NCBI RefSeq assembly: GCF_900086715.1
Contig: NZ_FLKH01000012.1
Span: forward strand, 310,001 to 374,000
Source: Gracilibacillus timonensis
GTDB taxonomy: Bacteria > Bacillota > Bacilli > Bacillales > Amphibacillaceae
Length of the DNA stretch: 64,000 nucleotides
Direction of reading: 5' to 3'
Shown here: piece after piece, positions 35,421 through 44,761 of the stretch
How the letters are laid out: each line of letters starts with the position of its first letter
Position numbering within the stretch: position 1 is the first letter of the stretch
Made by a program: the position numbers and the translations under genes
Notes under the pieces: model-generated
Databases searched by the model: none
Seen by the model: only the letters and a program-made list of their open reading frames with translations
What the model was told of the DNA's origin: nothing

Positions 35421-36611
35421 TTACAGATACAACGTCGCTAGAAAAATTCCCAGCATATCTTGATAGATTTGTTCAGATTGGCGAATCGGCAGGGGATTCA
35501 TTCCTAATCCTAATTCAATCGTGAAACCGGGTTTTTGAAATTCTTGAATAAACCAATCCTTATAACCAGCAAAGCTGTCGACATATTGAACAGACTTATA
35601 GCCGCTTACGCGTTGATATTCACTGGCAATGCGGTGTGCGGCGGCTGGTTCTAAGCCTTGATACCCCCAATAAAATTCCTGACCTTGTGTATGTAGAGCG
35701 TTCATAATATCAAAAGAATGATGTTGTGCCAAAGCAGACATAGCGATTGCTTCTGGTTCAGTTAATGGCTGGTAGCCTGGGAAATCCCTAAAGCTCGGTG
35801 CTGTTGGTTTTCTGGAGGCATCCACTTCCCATAATGCAGCGAATTGATTGTTAAGGTCAACGCCATGGATATTAGCTTTCCAATTGGTGAAATCATGGTT
35901 TCCTTGGTTGATGGACAATACATCGTTCTGTTTGTCCTCAGCCGCCTGTGCTCCAAATAATACTAGGTCTACGCCGTCCGGATTGACCATAGGAACAAGT
36001 GAAAGCGTATTTTGTACAAAATAAGGTAATAAGTCGAGACCTTTAAGTGGTAGTCGGTTGGTTAATGCAAGCAGGTATTGGTTGATGAACTGCATGATAA
36101 TAGAAGTAGTAATCCATTCATTGGCATGAAAAGAACCATTGATATGTTTTTTCTGAGATCCCCAACCAATCTGCAGTTCGATCATTTCCTTGTCTAACAC
36201 ACTATGACCAATAATTTTTTTTTGCAAAAAAGGATAAACGGTCAATAAACGGTCTATATCCCGTCGAAATTTTACAAAGGAGTATTGATCTGTATCCGTA
36301 ATGAGCATGTGTCTTACTCTAACGGGCAGTAAAATCAATTCTCCTTGTTGTAAGGGCTGGGATATCGTCGTTTGGTTAAGCAGTAATATTTGATCAAGCG
36401 GGAGTTGGCGCTGTTGGGAAAGGGTCCAGCAAGTATCGCCAGCTTGAATGGTATAAGGGACTGTTGTGTAACCAGGGATGTGCAGTACTTGTCCGGTAGC
36501 TAGTGAATCATCGGATAGAGTAGGATTAGAGGCAGCGATTAGTGGTAAGGGCAAGTCAAATAATTGACTGTAATACGAAAACGTATCATGATGACGTACG
36601 GTAATCTCCAT
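35421..36611 (-). CDS. LysM-M14 gamma-D-glutamyl-diaminopimelate endopeptidase-like
   Basis: 396 aa. Two N-terminal LysM-type repeats (about 1-48 and 50-97, the second with YTIQAGDTCWTLSQQ) bind peptidoglycan. A zinc carboxypeptidase M14 domain follows: HANEW (His and Glu ligands), a second His in ALHTQGQ and the catalytic Glu in FTIELGLG. This resembles endopeptidase I of Lysinibacillus and YqgT of Bacillus, which cut the D-Glu-mDAP bond. There is no signal peptide, as in those enzymes. GGAGG is 9 bases before the ATG. Confidence 0.88.
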   Translation of the reverse strand: MEITVRHHDTFSYYSQLFDLPLPLIAASNPTLSDDSLATGQVLHIPGYTTVPYTIQAGDTCWTLSQQRQLPLDQILLLNQTTISQPLQQGELILLPVRVRHMLITDTDQYSFVKFRRDIDRLLTVYPFLQKKIIGHSVLDKEMIELQIGWGSQKKHINGSFHANEWITTSIIMQFINQYLLALTNRLPLKGLDLLPYFVQNTLSLVPMVNPDGVDLVLFGAQAAEDKQNDVLSINQGNHDFTNWKANIHGVDLNNQFAALWEVDASRKPTAPSFRDFPGYQPLTEPEAIAMSALAQHHSFDIMNALHTQGQEFYWGYQGLEPAAAHRIASEYQRVSGYKSVQYVDSFAGYKDWFIQEFQKPGFTIELGLGMNPLPIRQSEQIYQDMLGIFLATLYL

Positions 36612-36781
36612 AACCAATAACCTCCACTTCTTTATTCATAATTAAATATATGAAGGAATGGCAGGTTTCATGAGATAAACAACTCTGGTTGTCAGATTCC
36701 CACTTCAAAAAAGATGCATGGGAGATCAACAGCCAGTAACGGGCCGCTTGGTTTAACTAACCGGAATGAAGTTGCACTTTA

Positions 36782-37381
36782 TTATAAAGCTACGGTATGA
36801 TGACCATTATTGAGCAATTGTAAATCTTGTGAAAAATTATAAACAGCAGCCTCTAATGGAAGAATTTGCGTATGGGCCTCAATAAAATTATGAATCATCG
36901 TCGCAGAAATCACCCGAAGTAAGTGCGAGAAGTAGGTTTTATTTTCAAAAGGTGCTGGTGCCACTTCTAGCTGCAAATGAAAAATGACTTCCGTATCAAT
37001 AGTAAACACCGACGTGATCGCCTGATGTATGTGACCGTTTAGATTTAACAGAGCTTGTGTTAAAAGGGAGAAATGTTCTCGCTCTTTCAGCAGCCAGGAA
37101 AACAAATACTGGCTTGATTGAAAGATATCGCCTCGTTCTTCTCTTAATATTTTCATTAATTGATCAGCTACTTCGGTGATTTGCTGGTCGAACATATAAA
37201 AATAGGCATCGGCTAAATCAGAAAAATATTGATAAAAACTTCCACGAGGTATTTCGGCAGTCGCTATTATTCGAGCAATGGACGCATTAATGAGCGGATG
37301 TTGTGAAAATTCTTTATGCAATGCCTGAACTAGCTTGCGTTTTTTTTCATCAGGTAAATTAAAAAAAGTGTCTTTCGGCAT
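36782..37381 (-). CDS. TetR-family transcriptional regulator
   Basis: 199 aa. The N-terminal helix-turn-helix is INASIARIIATAEIPRGSFYQYFSD with the usual TetR recognition helix ending in FYQYF. The C-terminal ligand domain is not recognisable. It is divergent from the AEC transporter-larA operon, with TACTAGTA palindromes in the gap, so it is a fair candidate regulator of that operon and of itself. Confidence 0.88.
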   Translation of the reverse strand: MPKDTFFNLPDEKKRKLVQALHKEFSQHPLINASIARIIATAEIPRGSFYQYFSDLADAYFYMFDQQITEVADQLMKILREERGDIFQSSQYLFSWLLKEREHFSLLTQALLNLNGHIHQAITSVFTIDTEVIFHLQLEVAPAPFENKTYFSHLLRVISATMIHNFIEAHTQILPLEAAVYNFSQDLQLLNNGHHTVAL

Positions 37382-37404
37382 GTTGTGTCACCTCTTTATT
37401 TTAG

Positions 37405-37521
37405 GTACTAGTAAAGGATGTTCAAATGATGTATCGAGTTTCCGCTAATGTCCTGTGGATGTGTGCAAGTCAGCACACCTGTATCTGGGAAAAAAAGATT
37501 AATTTGTTCATGTACTAGTAA
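37405..37521. promoter_or_regulatory. Two GTACTAGTAA sites between tetR and the AEC operon
   Basis: GTACTAGTAA occurs at 37405-37414 and 37512-37521, each containing the perfect 8-bp palindrome TACTAGTA. One is 24 bases before the TetR start. A second imperfect palindrome, TGTGC-N6-GCACA, lies at about 37460-37475. Candidate operators only. Confidence 0.4.
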
Positions 37522-37671
37522 GTATTATATCGGTAGAATTTATAAAGATTAAATACAATCTCCATAAAAAAATCAGCAATTTCTTTTTATTCCAGTTGAA
37601 CCTTATTTCATTTGCTGGCAAAATGTGATAAACTATAATAACAACGTTGTTAAACGGAGGTGGCTAACTAC

Positions 37672-38598
37672 TTGACAGAGTTTTTCTTTATTTTTAAAGA
37701 TGTTATCTTGCCTGTTTTTATATTATTAGCTATTGGCTTTGTTTTACACATGAAATTTCAATTAGATTTAGCTACCTTGGCCAAACTAAATATTTATTTT
37801 TTGGTGCCAGGTTTTATCTTTGTCCGATTGTATGAAACATCGTTTGATGGCAAGCTATTCTTTTATGTGTTTGCTTTTTTTGTATTATTGGTGCTATTGC
37901 TTTATCTAGCTGCCTTGTTATTAGCAAAGCTTTTACATATTAGCGGAGGCAGAAAAACAACTTTTACCAACAGTGCGATTTTTTTTAATTCAGGTAACTA
38001 TGGTGTGCCAGTTAATGACCTGGTTTTTCGCGGAGATCCTTATGCCATGTCTATTCAAGTGATTGTTTTAACCTTACAGAATATTTTTCTATTTTCCTAT
38101 GGTATTTTCTCGTTAAGGGCAGCTCAGGATGGCAAATGGAAGGCGATTTTAGGTTATTTTCGTATGCCAGTTTTATACGCAATGCTTGCCGGCGTATTAC
38201 TTAATATTGGTAATATCCCGATTCCAGCTTCCATCTGGACGTCAGCAAGTTATATTGCTGACGCAATGGTAGCGCTTGCCTTGATCACATTAGGAGCACA
38301 AGTGGCTCGATTAAAGTTTAAGAAGGTCTTGACCAGTGTTTACGTCAGTATTGGTTTGCGTCTTATCGGGGGACCGTTACTTGCCTTCGTGATTATTGCT
38401 TATGTCTTTCGGCTAGATGGAATATTAGCACAAGCCCTATTGATTGCCTCTGCTATGCCAACATCTGTAAACAGTGCCGTGATTGCAGAGGAGTACAACA
38501 GTCATCCCGATTTGGCGGCACAAACTGTGCTTTATTCTACGATTGTTAGTATGATAACAGTGACGGCAACGGTATATATTGCACAAATCATATTTTAA
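37672..38598 (+). CDS. AEC-family transporter
   Basis: 308 aa with about ten membrane helices in two halves. NSAIFFNSGNYGVPV and SAMPTSVNSAVIAEEY are the characteristic re-entrant motifs of the auxin-efflux-carrier family. Bacterial members move organic acids such as malate. The TTG start is 11 bases after GGAGG; a GTG at 37660 overlaps that site and is rejected. It leads the larA-SDR-larE operon, which fits uptake of a hydroxy or sugar acid. Confidence 0.85.
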   Translation: MTEFFFIFKDVILPVFILLAIGFVLHMKFQLDLATLAKLNIYFLVPGFIFVRLYETSFDGKLFFYVFAFFVLLVLLLYLAALLLAKLLHISGGRKTTFTNSAIFFNSGNYGVPVNDLVFRGDPYAMSIQVIVLTLQNIFLFSYGIFSLRAAQDGKWKAILGYFRMPVLYAMLAGVLLNIGNIPIPASIWTSASYIADAMVALALITLGAQVARLKFKKVLTSVYVSIGLRLIGGPLLAFVIIAYVFRLDGILAQALLIASAMPTSVNSAVIAEEYNSHPDLAAQTVLYSTIVSMITVTATVYIAQIIF

Positions 38599-38613
38599 GA
38601 GAGGTGACAGTTC

Positions 38614-39885
38614 ATGGGTATTTTACAGGAGTTAGTTGGGGATATCCCTATTCCACAAGTGGCAAAGGTAAAACAGTATTTTGATAATCAGCAAATAGAT
38701 GATTTTACAACCGCATTATCCGATCGTTTATATGTAAAAAAGATAGAAAATCAAGTGCAACCAGGAATGGAAATTGCGGTAGCGGTAGGCAGCAGAGGGT
38801 TGGATAAACTGGTGGAAATGACAAAGCTTACGATTGATTTCCTTAAAGATCAAGGTGCGAAGCCATTCATCGTACCGTGTATGGGAAGTCACGGAGGAGC
38901 AACCGGTCCAGGACAAAAGGCGGTTTTGGAACATCTCGGTATCAGAGAAGAGGTAGTTGGTGCGGAGATCCGTTCTTCTATGGAAGTAGTAAAGATTGAT
39001 GAATTGGAAAATGGCTTACCGATCTATGTGGATAAATTAGCATCTGAGGCAGATGGTATCGTTGTAATTAATCGTGTGAAACCACATACGGCTTTCCGGG
39101 GTCCATTTGAAAGCGGCATTATGAAAATGATTAGTATCGGGTTAGGAAAGCAAAAAGGAGCAGAAGCTTGTCATCAATTAGGTTTTAAGCATATGGCGGA
39201 GCATGTCCCAGCAATGGGAAAGATCATTCTGGATAAAATGCCGATCCTGTTTGCTGTTGCTACGGTGGAGAACGCTTTTGATAAGGTAGCGGTTCTGGAT
39301 GTTCTCTTGCCAGAGGAGATTGAAGACAAAGAACCTGTGCTGCAAGAACAAGCGAAACAATCATTGCCACAAATCATGTTTGACAAAATCGATGTATTGA
39401 TTATTGATGAAATCGGTAAAAACATTAGTGGTGATGGGATGGACCCAAATATTACTGGAAGATATCCCACTCCATATGCTTATGGCGGACCTGATGTAAC
39501 GAAGATGGTGGTGCTTGATTTAACCGAAGAAACCGAAGGCAATGCCAATGGGGTAGGAACTGCCGATTTTACGACGCAACGTTTGGTAGATAAGATGGAT
39601 CGTGAAGCAACTTATGCCAATGGTTTAACTTCTACTGTAGTAGGTCCTACACATATTTCAACTGCCATGCCAAACGATAAAACGGCGGTACAGGCAGCTA
39701 TTAAGACATGTAATATCTTACATTTTGAAAAAGCAAGAGTCGTTCGTATTAAGAACACCTTGGAAATCGGGGAAATTGAAGTATCAGAGACCATGTTAGA
39801 TGATGTAGAACAGCACCAAGGCATAGAGAAGCAAACGGATTTCTACACATGGGAATTTGATGAAAAAGGAAATTTCATAAATTAA
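38614..39885 (+). CDS. LarA-family nickel-pincer racemase/epimerase, possible D-gluconate 2-epimerase
   Basis: 423 aa, DUF2088/LarA fold. GSRG (59-62) and GSHGGAT (91-97) sit where LarA has its acid-binding loops. K171 in GIMKMIS and H187 in EACHQ are 16 residues apart, the same spacing as the pincer lysine (K184) and nickel ligand (H200) of Lactobacillus LarA. Family members racemise or epimerise alpha-hydroxy acids, including D-gluconate to D-mannonate. A gluconokinase, an SDR, LarE and LarB in the same cluster favour a sugar-acid substrate; this is inference. It follows the transporter by 15 bases. Confidence 0.82.
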   Translation: MGILQELVGDIPIPQVAKVKQYFDNQQIDDFTTALSDRLYVKKIENQVQPGMEIAVAVGSRGLDKLVEMTKLTIDFLKDQGAKPFIVPCMGSHGGATGPGQKAVLEHLGIREEVVGAEIRSSMEVVKIDELENGLPIYVDKLASEADGIVVINRVKPHTAFRGPFESGIMKMISIGLGKQKGAEACHQLGFKHMAEHVPAMGKIILDKMPILFAVATVENAFDKVAVLDVLLPEEIEDKEPVLQEQAKQSLPQIMFDKIDVLIIDEIGKNISGDGMDPNITGRYPTPYAYGGPDVTKMVVLDLTEETEGNANGVGTADFTTQRLVDKMDREATYANGLTSTVVGPTHISTAMPNDKTAVQAAIKTCNILHFEKARVVRIKNTLEIGEIEVSETMLDDVEQHQGIEKQTDFYTWEFDEKGNFIN

Positions 39886-39917
39886 TCAGACGAAATACAT
39901 TTTTGGAGGGTGATCAT

Positions 39918-40688
39918 ATGCATTCATTATTTGATTTATCAGGGAAAGTAGCAGTAATATTAGGAGGAAACAGTACCTTGGGCAGCTCCATGGCGAAAGG
40001 TCTAGCAGATCATGGTGCCAAAGTGGCCATCGTCGGCCGCAATATCAAGACAGCCGAAGAAGTGGCGACAGAAATCGCACAAAGTGGGGGAGACGCGAAG
40101 GCCTTTCAAGCCGATGTCAGCGATTTAACAACGATTGACCAAGTCATCGATGAGATTGAGACATGGTCAGGTGGTTGGGACATTTTATTAAATGCACCTG
40201 GAACAAACAGCACGACACCGTATCTCGAACTAGAAACCGAAGAATGGGATCAGATTATGGGTGTGAATCTAAAAGGGGTTGTTTTTGCCACTCAAGCCTT
40301 TGCTAAAAAAATGATCGACCAAGGGCGTCAGGGAAGTATTATTAATATTTCATCGGTTTCGTCGACCACCCCTTTATCAAAAGTTTTTACTTATTCGGCC
40401 TCCAAGGCCGCGATAAACAATGTGACACAATATCTGGCGAGGGAATTTGCTCCGCATAACATTAGAGTAAACGCGATTATCCCAGGCTTTTTCCCAGCGG
40501 AACAAAATCGCAAAATCTTAAGTGAAGAACGTATTCAGTCGATTATGGGTCATACCCCGTTGAATCGCTTCGGCAATCCAGAAGAATTACAAGGGGCTGC
40601 GGTATACCTTGCCTCCGATAAGGCAAGTGGTTATGTGACGGGCGAATTATTACGAGTAGATGGCGGATTTGGCAGCATGACAATTTAG
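39918..40688 (+). CDS. SDR oxidoreductase, probable hexonate (mannonate/gluconate) dehydrogenase
   Basis: 256 aa classical short-chain dehydrogenase. Cofactor loop GGNSTLGSS, NAPG in place of NNAG, catalytic Ser in NISSVSS and YSASK. The C-terminal VDGGFGSM is typical. It resembles Bacillus D-mannonate oxidoreductase (YjmF/UxuB type) and gluconate 5-dehydrogenases; neighbours suit either. The ATG at 39918 follows GGAGGG; a TTG at 39903 is part of that site. Confidence 0.8.
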   Translation: MHSLFDLSGKVAVILGGNSTLGSSMAKGLADHGAKVAIVGRNIKTAEEVATEIAQSGGDAKAFQADVSDLTTIDQVIDEIETWSGGWDILLNAPGTNSTTPYLELETEEWDQIMGVNLKGVVFATQAFAKKMIDQGRQGSIINISSVSSTTPLSKVFTYSASKAAINNVTQYLAREFAPHNIRVNAIIPGFFPAEQNRKILSEERIQSIMGHTPLNRFGNPEELQGAAVYLASDKASGYVTGELLRVDGGFGSMTI

Positions 40689-40707
40689 AGGATAAAGGAG
40701 AGATAAT

Positions 40708-41544
40708 ATGCTAGAGCAAAAGTATCAATCCTTGGTTGCTATTCTCCAAGACATGAAAAAAGTGGTCGTAGCCTTCTCAGGCGGGGTAGACAGCACCTTT
40801 TTACTAAAAATGGCGGTCGATACACTTGGCAAGGAACAGGTCTTAGCAGTGACTGCTGATTCTGAGACATATCCTACTAGCGAACGGATAGAAGCTCAAT
40901 CATTAGCGGAAAGAATAGGTGCTAATCATCAAGTGATTGAGACAAGTGAATTAGCCATCCCGGGTTATACCGAAAATGATAAAAACCGTTGTTATTTTTG
41001 CAAGAACAGTTTATTCGATCATTTGGTCCCCATTATGAAGGAACGAGGATTTGCCAATATTGTGTATGGTGTCATTGCCGATGATATGAGCGAATATCGC
41101 CCAGGTATGCGGGCGGCCAAAGAACAAGGAGTTCGAGGTCCGCTCCAAGAGGCAGATTTATATAAAGAAGAGATTCGCGAACTATCGAAGCAAATGGATT
41201 TACCGACATGGGATAAACCATCGTTTGCTTGTCTATCCTCTAGAATTGCTTACGGTGAAACCATTACCAAGGAAAAATTAACGAAGGTGGAAAAATCGGA
41301 AGCCTTTTTAAAGACTGTTGGGGTTAGACAAGTCAGGGTGCGTACACATGAAAATATTGCGAGAATTGAAGTAGAGCCTCAAGACATGGATAAGATCGTG
41401 AAGAATTATACTAGAATAACAGAAAAACTGCAGGAATATGGTTATCAATTTGTTACAATGGATTTAGCAGGATATAAAAGCGGCAGTATGAATAAGGAAT
41501 TGTCCCATAAAAAACAAGAGGCCATTCTCACGGTGTATAACTAA
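40708..41544 (+). CDS. larE: LarE, sacrificial sulfur transferase for the nickel-pincer cofactor
   Basis: 278 aa PP-loop ATPase with FSGGVDST (23-30). C175 in FACLSSR matches the sacrificial cysteine (C176) of Lactobacillus LarE, so this is the sulfur-donating type. A further CYFC pair lies at 95-98. It converts the LarB product to the dithio form during synthesis of the cofactor used by LarA-type enzymes. 19 bases after the SDR; followed by a hairpin. Confidence 0.9.
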   Translation: MLEQKYQSLVAILQDMKKVVVAFSGGVDSTFLLKMAVDTLGKEQVLAVTADSETYPTSERIEAQSLAERIGANHQVIETSELAIPGYTENDKNRCYFCKNSLFDHLVPIMKERGFANIVYGVIADDMSEYRPGMRAAKEQGVRGPLQEADLYKEEIRELSKQMDLPTWDKPSFACLSSRIAYGETITKEKLTKVEKSEAFLKTVGVRQVRVRTHENIARIEVEPQDMDKIVKNYTRITEKLQEYGYQFVTMDLAGYKSGSMNKELSHKKQEAILTVYN

Positions 41545-41550
41545 TGGCGA

Positions 41551-41590
41551 AACAACTGGAACATCCTCTTTTAAGGGGATTCCAGTTGTT
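41551..41590 (+). terminator. Hairpin between larE and gluconokinase
   Basis: AACAACTGGAA pairs perfectly with TTCCAGTTGTT (11 bp) around 18 bases, followed by GTGTG rather than a T-run. Partial termination would lower gluconokinase and larB expression relative to the upstream genes. Confidence 0.55.
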
Positions 41591-41616
41591 GTGTGATGGG
41601 GAAGAAGGAGGATTGT

Positions 41617-43080
41617 ATGGAAGAGCTAGTTATTGGTTTAGATATTGGTACAACAAGTGTGAAGGCCGTTGCCTTTGATTTACAAGGAAAAGTAAAGGCG
41701 GAGGCAGAGCAATTAATTGATACCTACTACCCGGCGTCTCATTTTGTTGAGCAGAACCCTCAGCAGATTGAGGCGTCTACGAGGGATGTCTTACGACAAG
41801 TTTTTCGGGATACCACATCATTCAACGTGGTATCCGTGGGGATATCATGCGCCATGCATTCCTTAATCTGTGTGGATCCATCGGGAAATCCCCTCTCTGA
41901 TATGCTGATTTGGTCAGATGGCCGAAGCAGTGATCTGGTGCAATCAATGGACGCTAACTTAAAAAAAGAGTTGTATCGGAAAACAGGTACCCCGATCCAT
42001 CCGATGTCTCCTTTGTTAAAGCTGATGTGGATGAAGGAACAGAGTTACCCAGCCTATCATCAGGCTGCTTATTTTATGTCGATGAAGGAATACCTTTTAT
42101 TTCAATGGACGAACCAACGTGTAATTGACTACTCGATGGCCTCAGCAACAGGTCTGATGAATATAAAAACGTTAGAGTGGGATGAACAAGTCCTTACATT
42201 AGCTGGTGTGGAGAAAACACAATTGGCTGCTATTGTAGAGCCGACAACGGTGATAGAACCGCTCAAGCAAGAAGTAACGGCAGATATTGAATGGCCGGAA
42301 GGTATCCCGCTTGTGATAGGTGCGGCCGATGGGCAGTTAGCCAACTTGGGGGATGGAGCTATTCAGCCAGGTGAAGCAGCCGTAACCGTTGGAACCAGTG
42401 GTGCGATACGACAATTGATTAATGGACAACACGTCAACGAAAACGGTGAAACGTTCAGCTATGCTTTCACTAAAGATAGCTCCATTATCGGCGGGGCAAC
42501 AAATAATGGTGGAATTGCTTTACAATGGCTAAAAGATATATTGGAGTTTAAGGGTAGTCATGAGGAATTTTTAGCTGGTGCAGAAACGGTGGAACCTGGC
42601 GCTGATGGGCTTTTATTCCTGCCTTATATTAATGGCGAACGTGCACCGGTATGGAATCAACAGGCACGCGGGAATTTCTATGGTTTGAATATGATACATA
42701 AACGCCCTCAACTTGTCCGAGCGGTTTTGGAAGGAATTGTATTCAATCTATACCAGATCTCGCAATCAGTGGAAGAGGTTGTGGGGCGTCCAACAGCCAT
42801 ATCGATTAATGGCGGCCTATCCAAATCACCATTGTGGGTGCAAATCTTTGCTGATGTTTTTGGTCAGCCTGTACAAGTGGCGGATACGCATCACGGTGCC
42901 GCATGGGGAGCTAGCTGGACGGCGCTTGTTGGAGTTGGCAAGGTGGAATCTTTTGAACAAATTAAAGAAAATATACCGGCCAAACAAACGATTGAGCCTA
43001 ACCTGGACAATCATCGGGCCTATCAAGCGATTGCCTATAAGTACCGCGCACTAGCCAAGGCAATTGAGCCATTTTTTTAA
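41617..43080 (+). CDS. gntK: FGGY-family gluconokinase
   Basis: 487 aa. N-terminal phosphate loop GLDIGTTSVKAVAFD, the FGGY core with AADGQLANLG and TVGTSGAIRQ, and the C-terminal INGGLSKSPLWVQI. It matches Bacillus GntK, which makes 6-phosphogluconate. AAGGAGG precedes the ATG at 41617. Its place between larE and larB links the LarA homologue to gluconate metabolism. Confidence 0.88.
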   Translation: MEELVIGLDIGTTSVKAVAFDLQGKVKAEAEQLIDTYYPASHFVEQNPQQIEASTRDVLRQVFRDTTSFNVVSVGISCAMHSLICVDPSGNPLSDMLIWSDGRSSDLVQSMDANLKKELYRKTGTPIHPMSPLLKLMWMKEQSYPAYHQAAYFMSMKEYLLFQWTNQRVIDYSMASATGLMNIKTLEWDEQVLTLAGVEKTQLAAIVEPTTVIEPLKQEVTADIEWPEGIPLVIGAADGQLANLGDGAIQPGEAAVTVGTSGAIRQLINGQHVNENGETFSYAFTKDSSIIGGATNNGGIALQWLKDILEFKGSHEEFLAGAETVEPGADGLLFLPYINGERAPVWNQQARGNFYGLNMIHKRPQLVRAVLEGIVFNLYQISQSVEEVVGRPTAISINGGLSKSPLWVQIFADVFGQPVQVADTHHGAAWGASWTALVGVGKVESFEQIKENIPAKQTIEPNLDNHRAYQAIAYKYRALAKAIEPFF

Positions 43081-43101
43081 TATAAGGACGAGGGTGAGAC
43101 G

Positions 43102-43842
43102 ATGCTCGGAGACATTTTACAACAAGTAGCAAATGGAACGATAACGCCAGAAGAGGCAGAACAACGACTAGAGAACTTTGAGGATCTTGGGTTTGCCAAG
43201 CTTGATCATCACCGAAAAAAACGTCAAGGATTTCCGGAAGTTATCTTTGGTGAAGGGAAAACGGCTAGTCAATTAATTAATATTTCCCGGGCAATGGTGG
43301 CTAAACAGGAAAATATCTTGATTACCAGAGTGGAAGAAAAAAAGGCACAACAAGTAAATGAATCATTACCTTTGTTTGATTATGACCAAGTGAGCAGGAC
43401 CCTAATCATGCGAAATGACAATAGCTTGCCAGTCACGCAAGGATATATAGCGATCGTTTGTGCTGGAACATCCGATTTGCCAGTCGCGGAAGAGGCGGCC
43501 AGGACTGCAGAGGCATTTGGAGCTGAGGTAAGGCGCTTTTATGATGTGGGAGTAGCGGGAATACATCGTTTATTTGCCCATATAGAAGAGATCCAGCAAG
43601 CTACGGTCTCCATAGTCGTTGCAGGTATGGAAGGTGCCTTACCCAGCGTGGTAGGCGGCTTGGTAGCACATCCAGTTATCGCTGTGCCGACCAGCGTTGG
43701 TTATGGGGCCAATTTTCAAGGGTTGTCTGCTTTATTAACGATGCTCAATTCGTGTGCAGCCGGCATCAGTGTTGTCAATATTGATAATGGTTTTGGCGGT
43801 GCCTATAATGCCGTCATGATACACAGAATAGCGAATCAATAG
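43102..43842 (+). CDS. larB: LarB, carboxylase of the nickel-pincer cofactor pathway
   Basis: 246 aa. The C-terminal domain is PurE-like (CAGTSDLPVAEEAARTAE, GMEGALPSVVGGLVAHPVIAVPTS). It carboxylates and hydrolyses nicotinic acid adenine dinucleotide. The N-terminal IFGEGKTASQ segment is also typical. LarC, the nickel inserter that completes the cofactor, does not follow and is not found in the window. A strong terminator begins at the stop codon. Confidence 0.92.
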   Translation: MLGDILQQVANGTITPEEAEQRLENFEDLGFAKLDHHRKKRQGFPEVIFGEGKTASQLINISRAMVAKQENILITRVEEKKAQQVNESLPLFDYDQVSRTLIMRNDNSLPVTQGYIAIVCAGTSDLPVAEEAARTAEAFGAEVRRFYDVGVAGIHRLFAHIEEIQQATVSIVVAGMEGALPSVVGGLVAHPVIAVPTSVGYGANFQGLSALLTMLNSCAAGISVVNIDNGFGGAYNAVMIHRIANQ

Positions 43843-43875
43843 TGTCTTATTCATGAGGAATAGACACTATTTTTG
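43839..43875 (+). terminator. Intrinsic terminator after larB
   Basis: ATAGTGTCT-ATTC pairs with GAAT-GACACTAT (one bulge) around ATGAG, then five T. Confidence 0.85.
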
Positions 43876-44278
43876 TAAAAAAATGTTGCGACAGTCTAAC
43901 AAAAAATACTATAGCGTATGGATTCTTATGGATTGAGAAACGAGAATCGCGCTCTCCAGTCCGCGAGCTCACTCTGATGGACCGGTATAGAAAATGCGCC
44001 TTCCAGTCCTTAAGAACAAATTCTTGTGGGCCTTGGAACAGGCATTGCTCTTTTAAGCCAATAGACAAACTTTTATATTTTAAATAAATCACTTTTCAGG
44101 AATAAGCATAGTGTCAAACATAGCCAAATGATTAAAATCGGTCCATGTATAAGAATTCTATTCCTCGCCATTTTCTTGTTGTTAATTATGGCTTGTATCT
44201 GCCATAATGTAAATGGACATGATAGTGAAACCTTTTGGTAAACAACAACGTATAAAAATGGAGAAGGAGTGAAAAGAG
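43876..44278. other. Gene-free stretch before the ydbS-like gene
   Basis: No supported gene. Two similar segments of about 27 bases (around CGCTCTCCAGTCC and GCGCCTTCCAGTCC) lie near 43948 and 43994. A 37-codon frame at 44128-44241 would encode a hydrophobic peptide containing LLLIMAC but has no ribosome site. A minus-strand frame at 43847-44092 looks random. Confidence 0.4.
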
Positions 44279-44761
44279 ATGAGAGAACAACCGAACGTGA
44301 GAATCGCCAGAGATGCCATCAAGGCCTGGCAGCTTACAGCGCATTTATTTGCAGTGATCGCACTATTAATTACGATTGCGTACTTTGTCTTAGTATATTT
44401 TATAGATGATCTGCCGCTATGGATTGGTTTTGCCGTTGCAGGGGTATCTTTATTGGAATGGGTCTTGACGGCGCAGGTCATTCCTAGACTAAGATGGCGG
44501 AGATGGCGCTATCAGATTTATGATCAAGAAATCTACATACAACATGGTATATTAATCGTGACGAGGACGATCGTGCCAATGATCCGCGTACAGCATGTGG
44601 ACACACAGCAGGGACCGATTTTAAAGAAATACAAATTAGCTACACTAGAAATATCGACGGCGGCAACCACGCATCAAATACCTGCTTTACTAGAATCGGA
44701 GGCCTCTGATTTACGAGATCAAATCTCCGAATTAGCAAGGGTGGAACAAGATGATGTCTGA
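44279..44761 (+). CDS. ydbS: PH-domain membrane protein, YdbS-like
   Basis: 160 aa. Two membrane helices (about 20-42 and 45-66), then a bacterial PH domain of the DUF304 type with YQIYDQEIYIQHGIL and the RVQHVDTQQGP strand. AAGGAG precedes the ATG. It overlaps the ydbT-like gene by 11 bases. In Bacillus the ydbS-ydbT pair has been linked to resistance to amylocyclicin-type bacteriocins; whether this holds here is untested. Confidence 0.85.
   Translation: MREQPNVRIARDAIKAWQLTAHLFAVIALLITIAYFVLVYFIDDLPLWIGFAVAGVSLLEWVLTAQVIPRLRWRRWRYQIYDQEIYIQHGILIVTRTIVPMIRVQHVDTQQGPILKKYKLATLEISTAATTHQIPALLESEASDLRDQISELARVEQDDV

Noticed and set aside
38614-39885. Lactate racemase LarA itself
   Set aside because: The acid-binding loops differ (GSRG, GSHGGAT) and the neighbours point to sugar acids, so only the superfamily is claimed.
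43847-44092. Minus-strand frame after larB
   Set aside because: It starts in gene-free DNA without a ribosome site and ends in the larB terminator.
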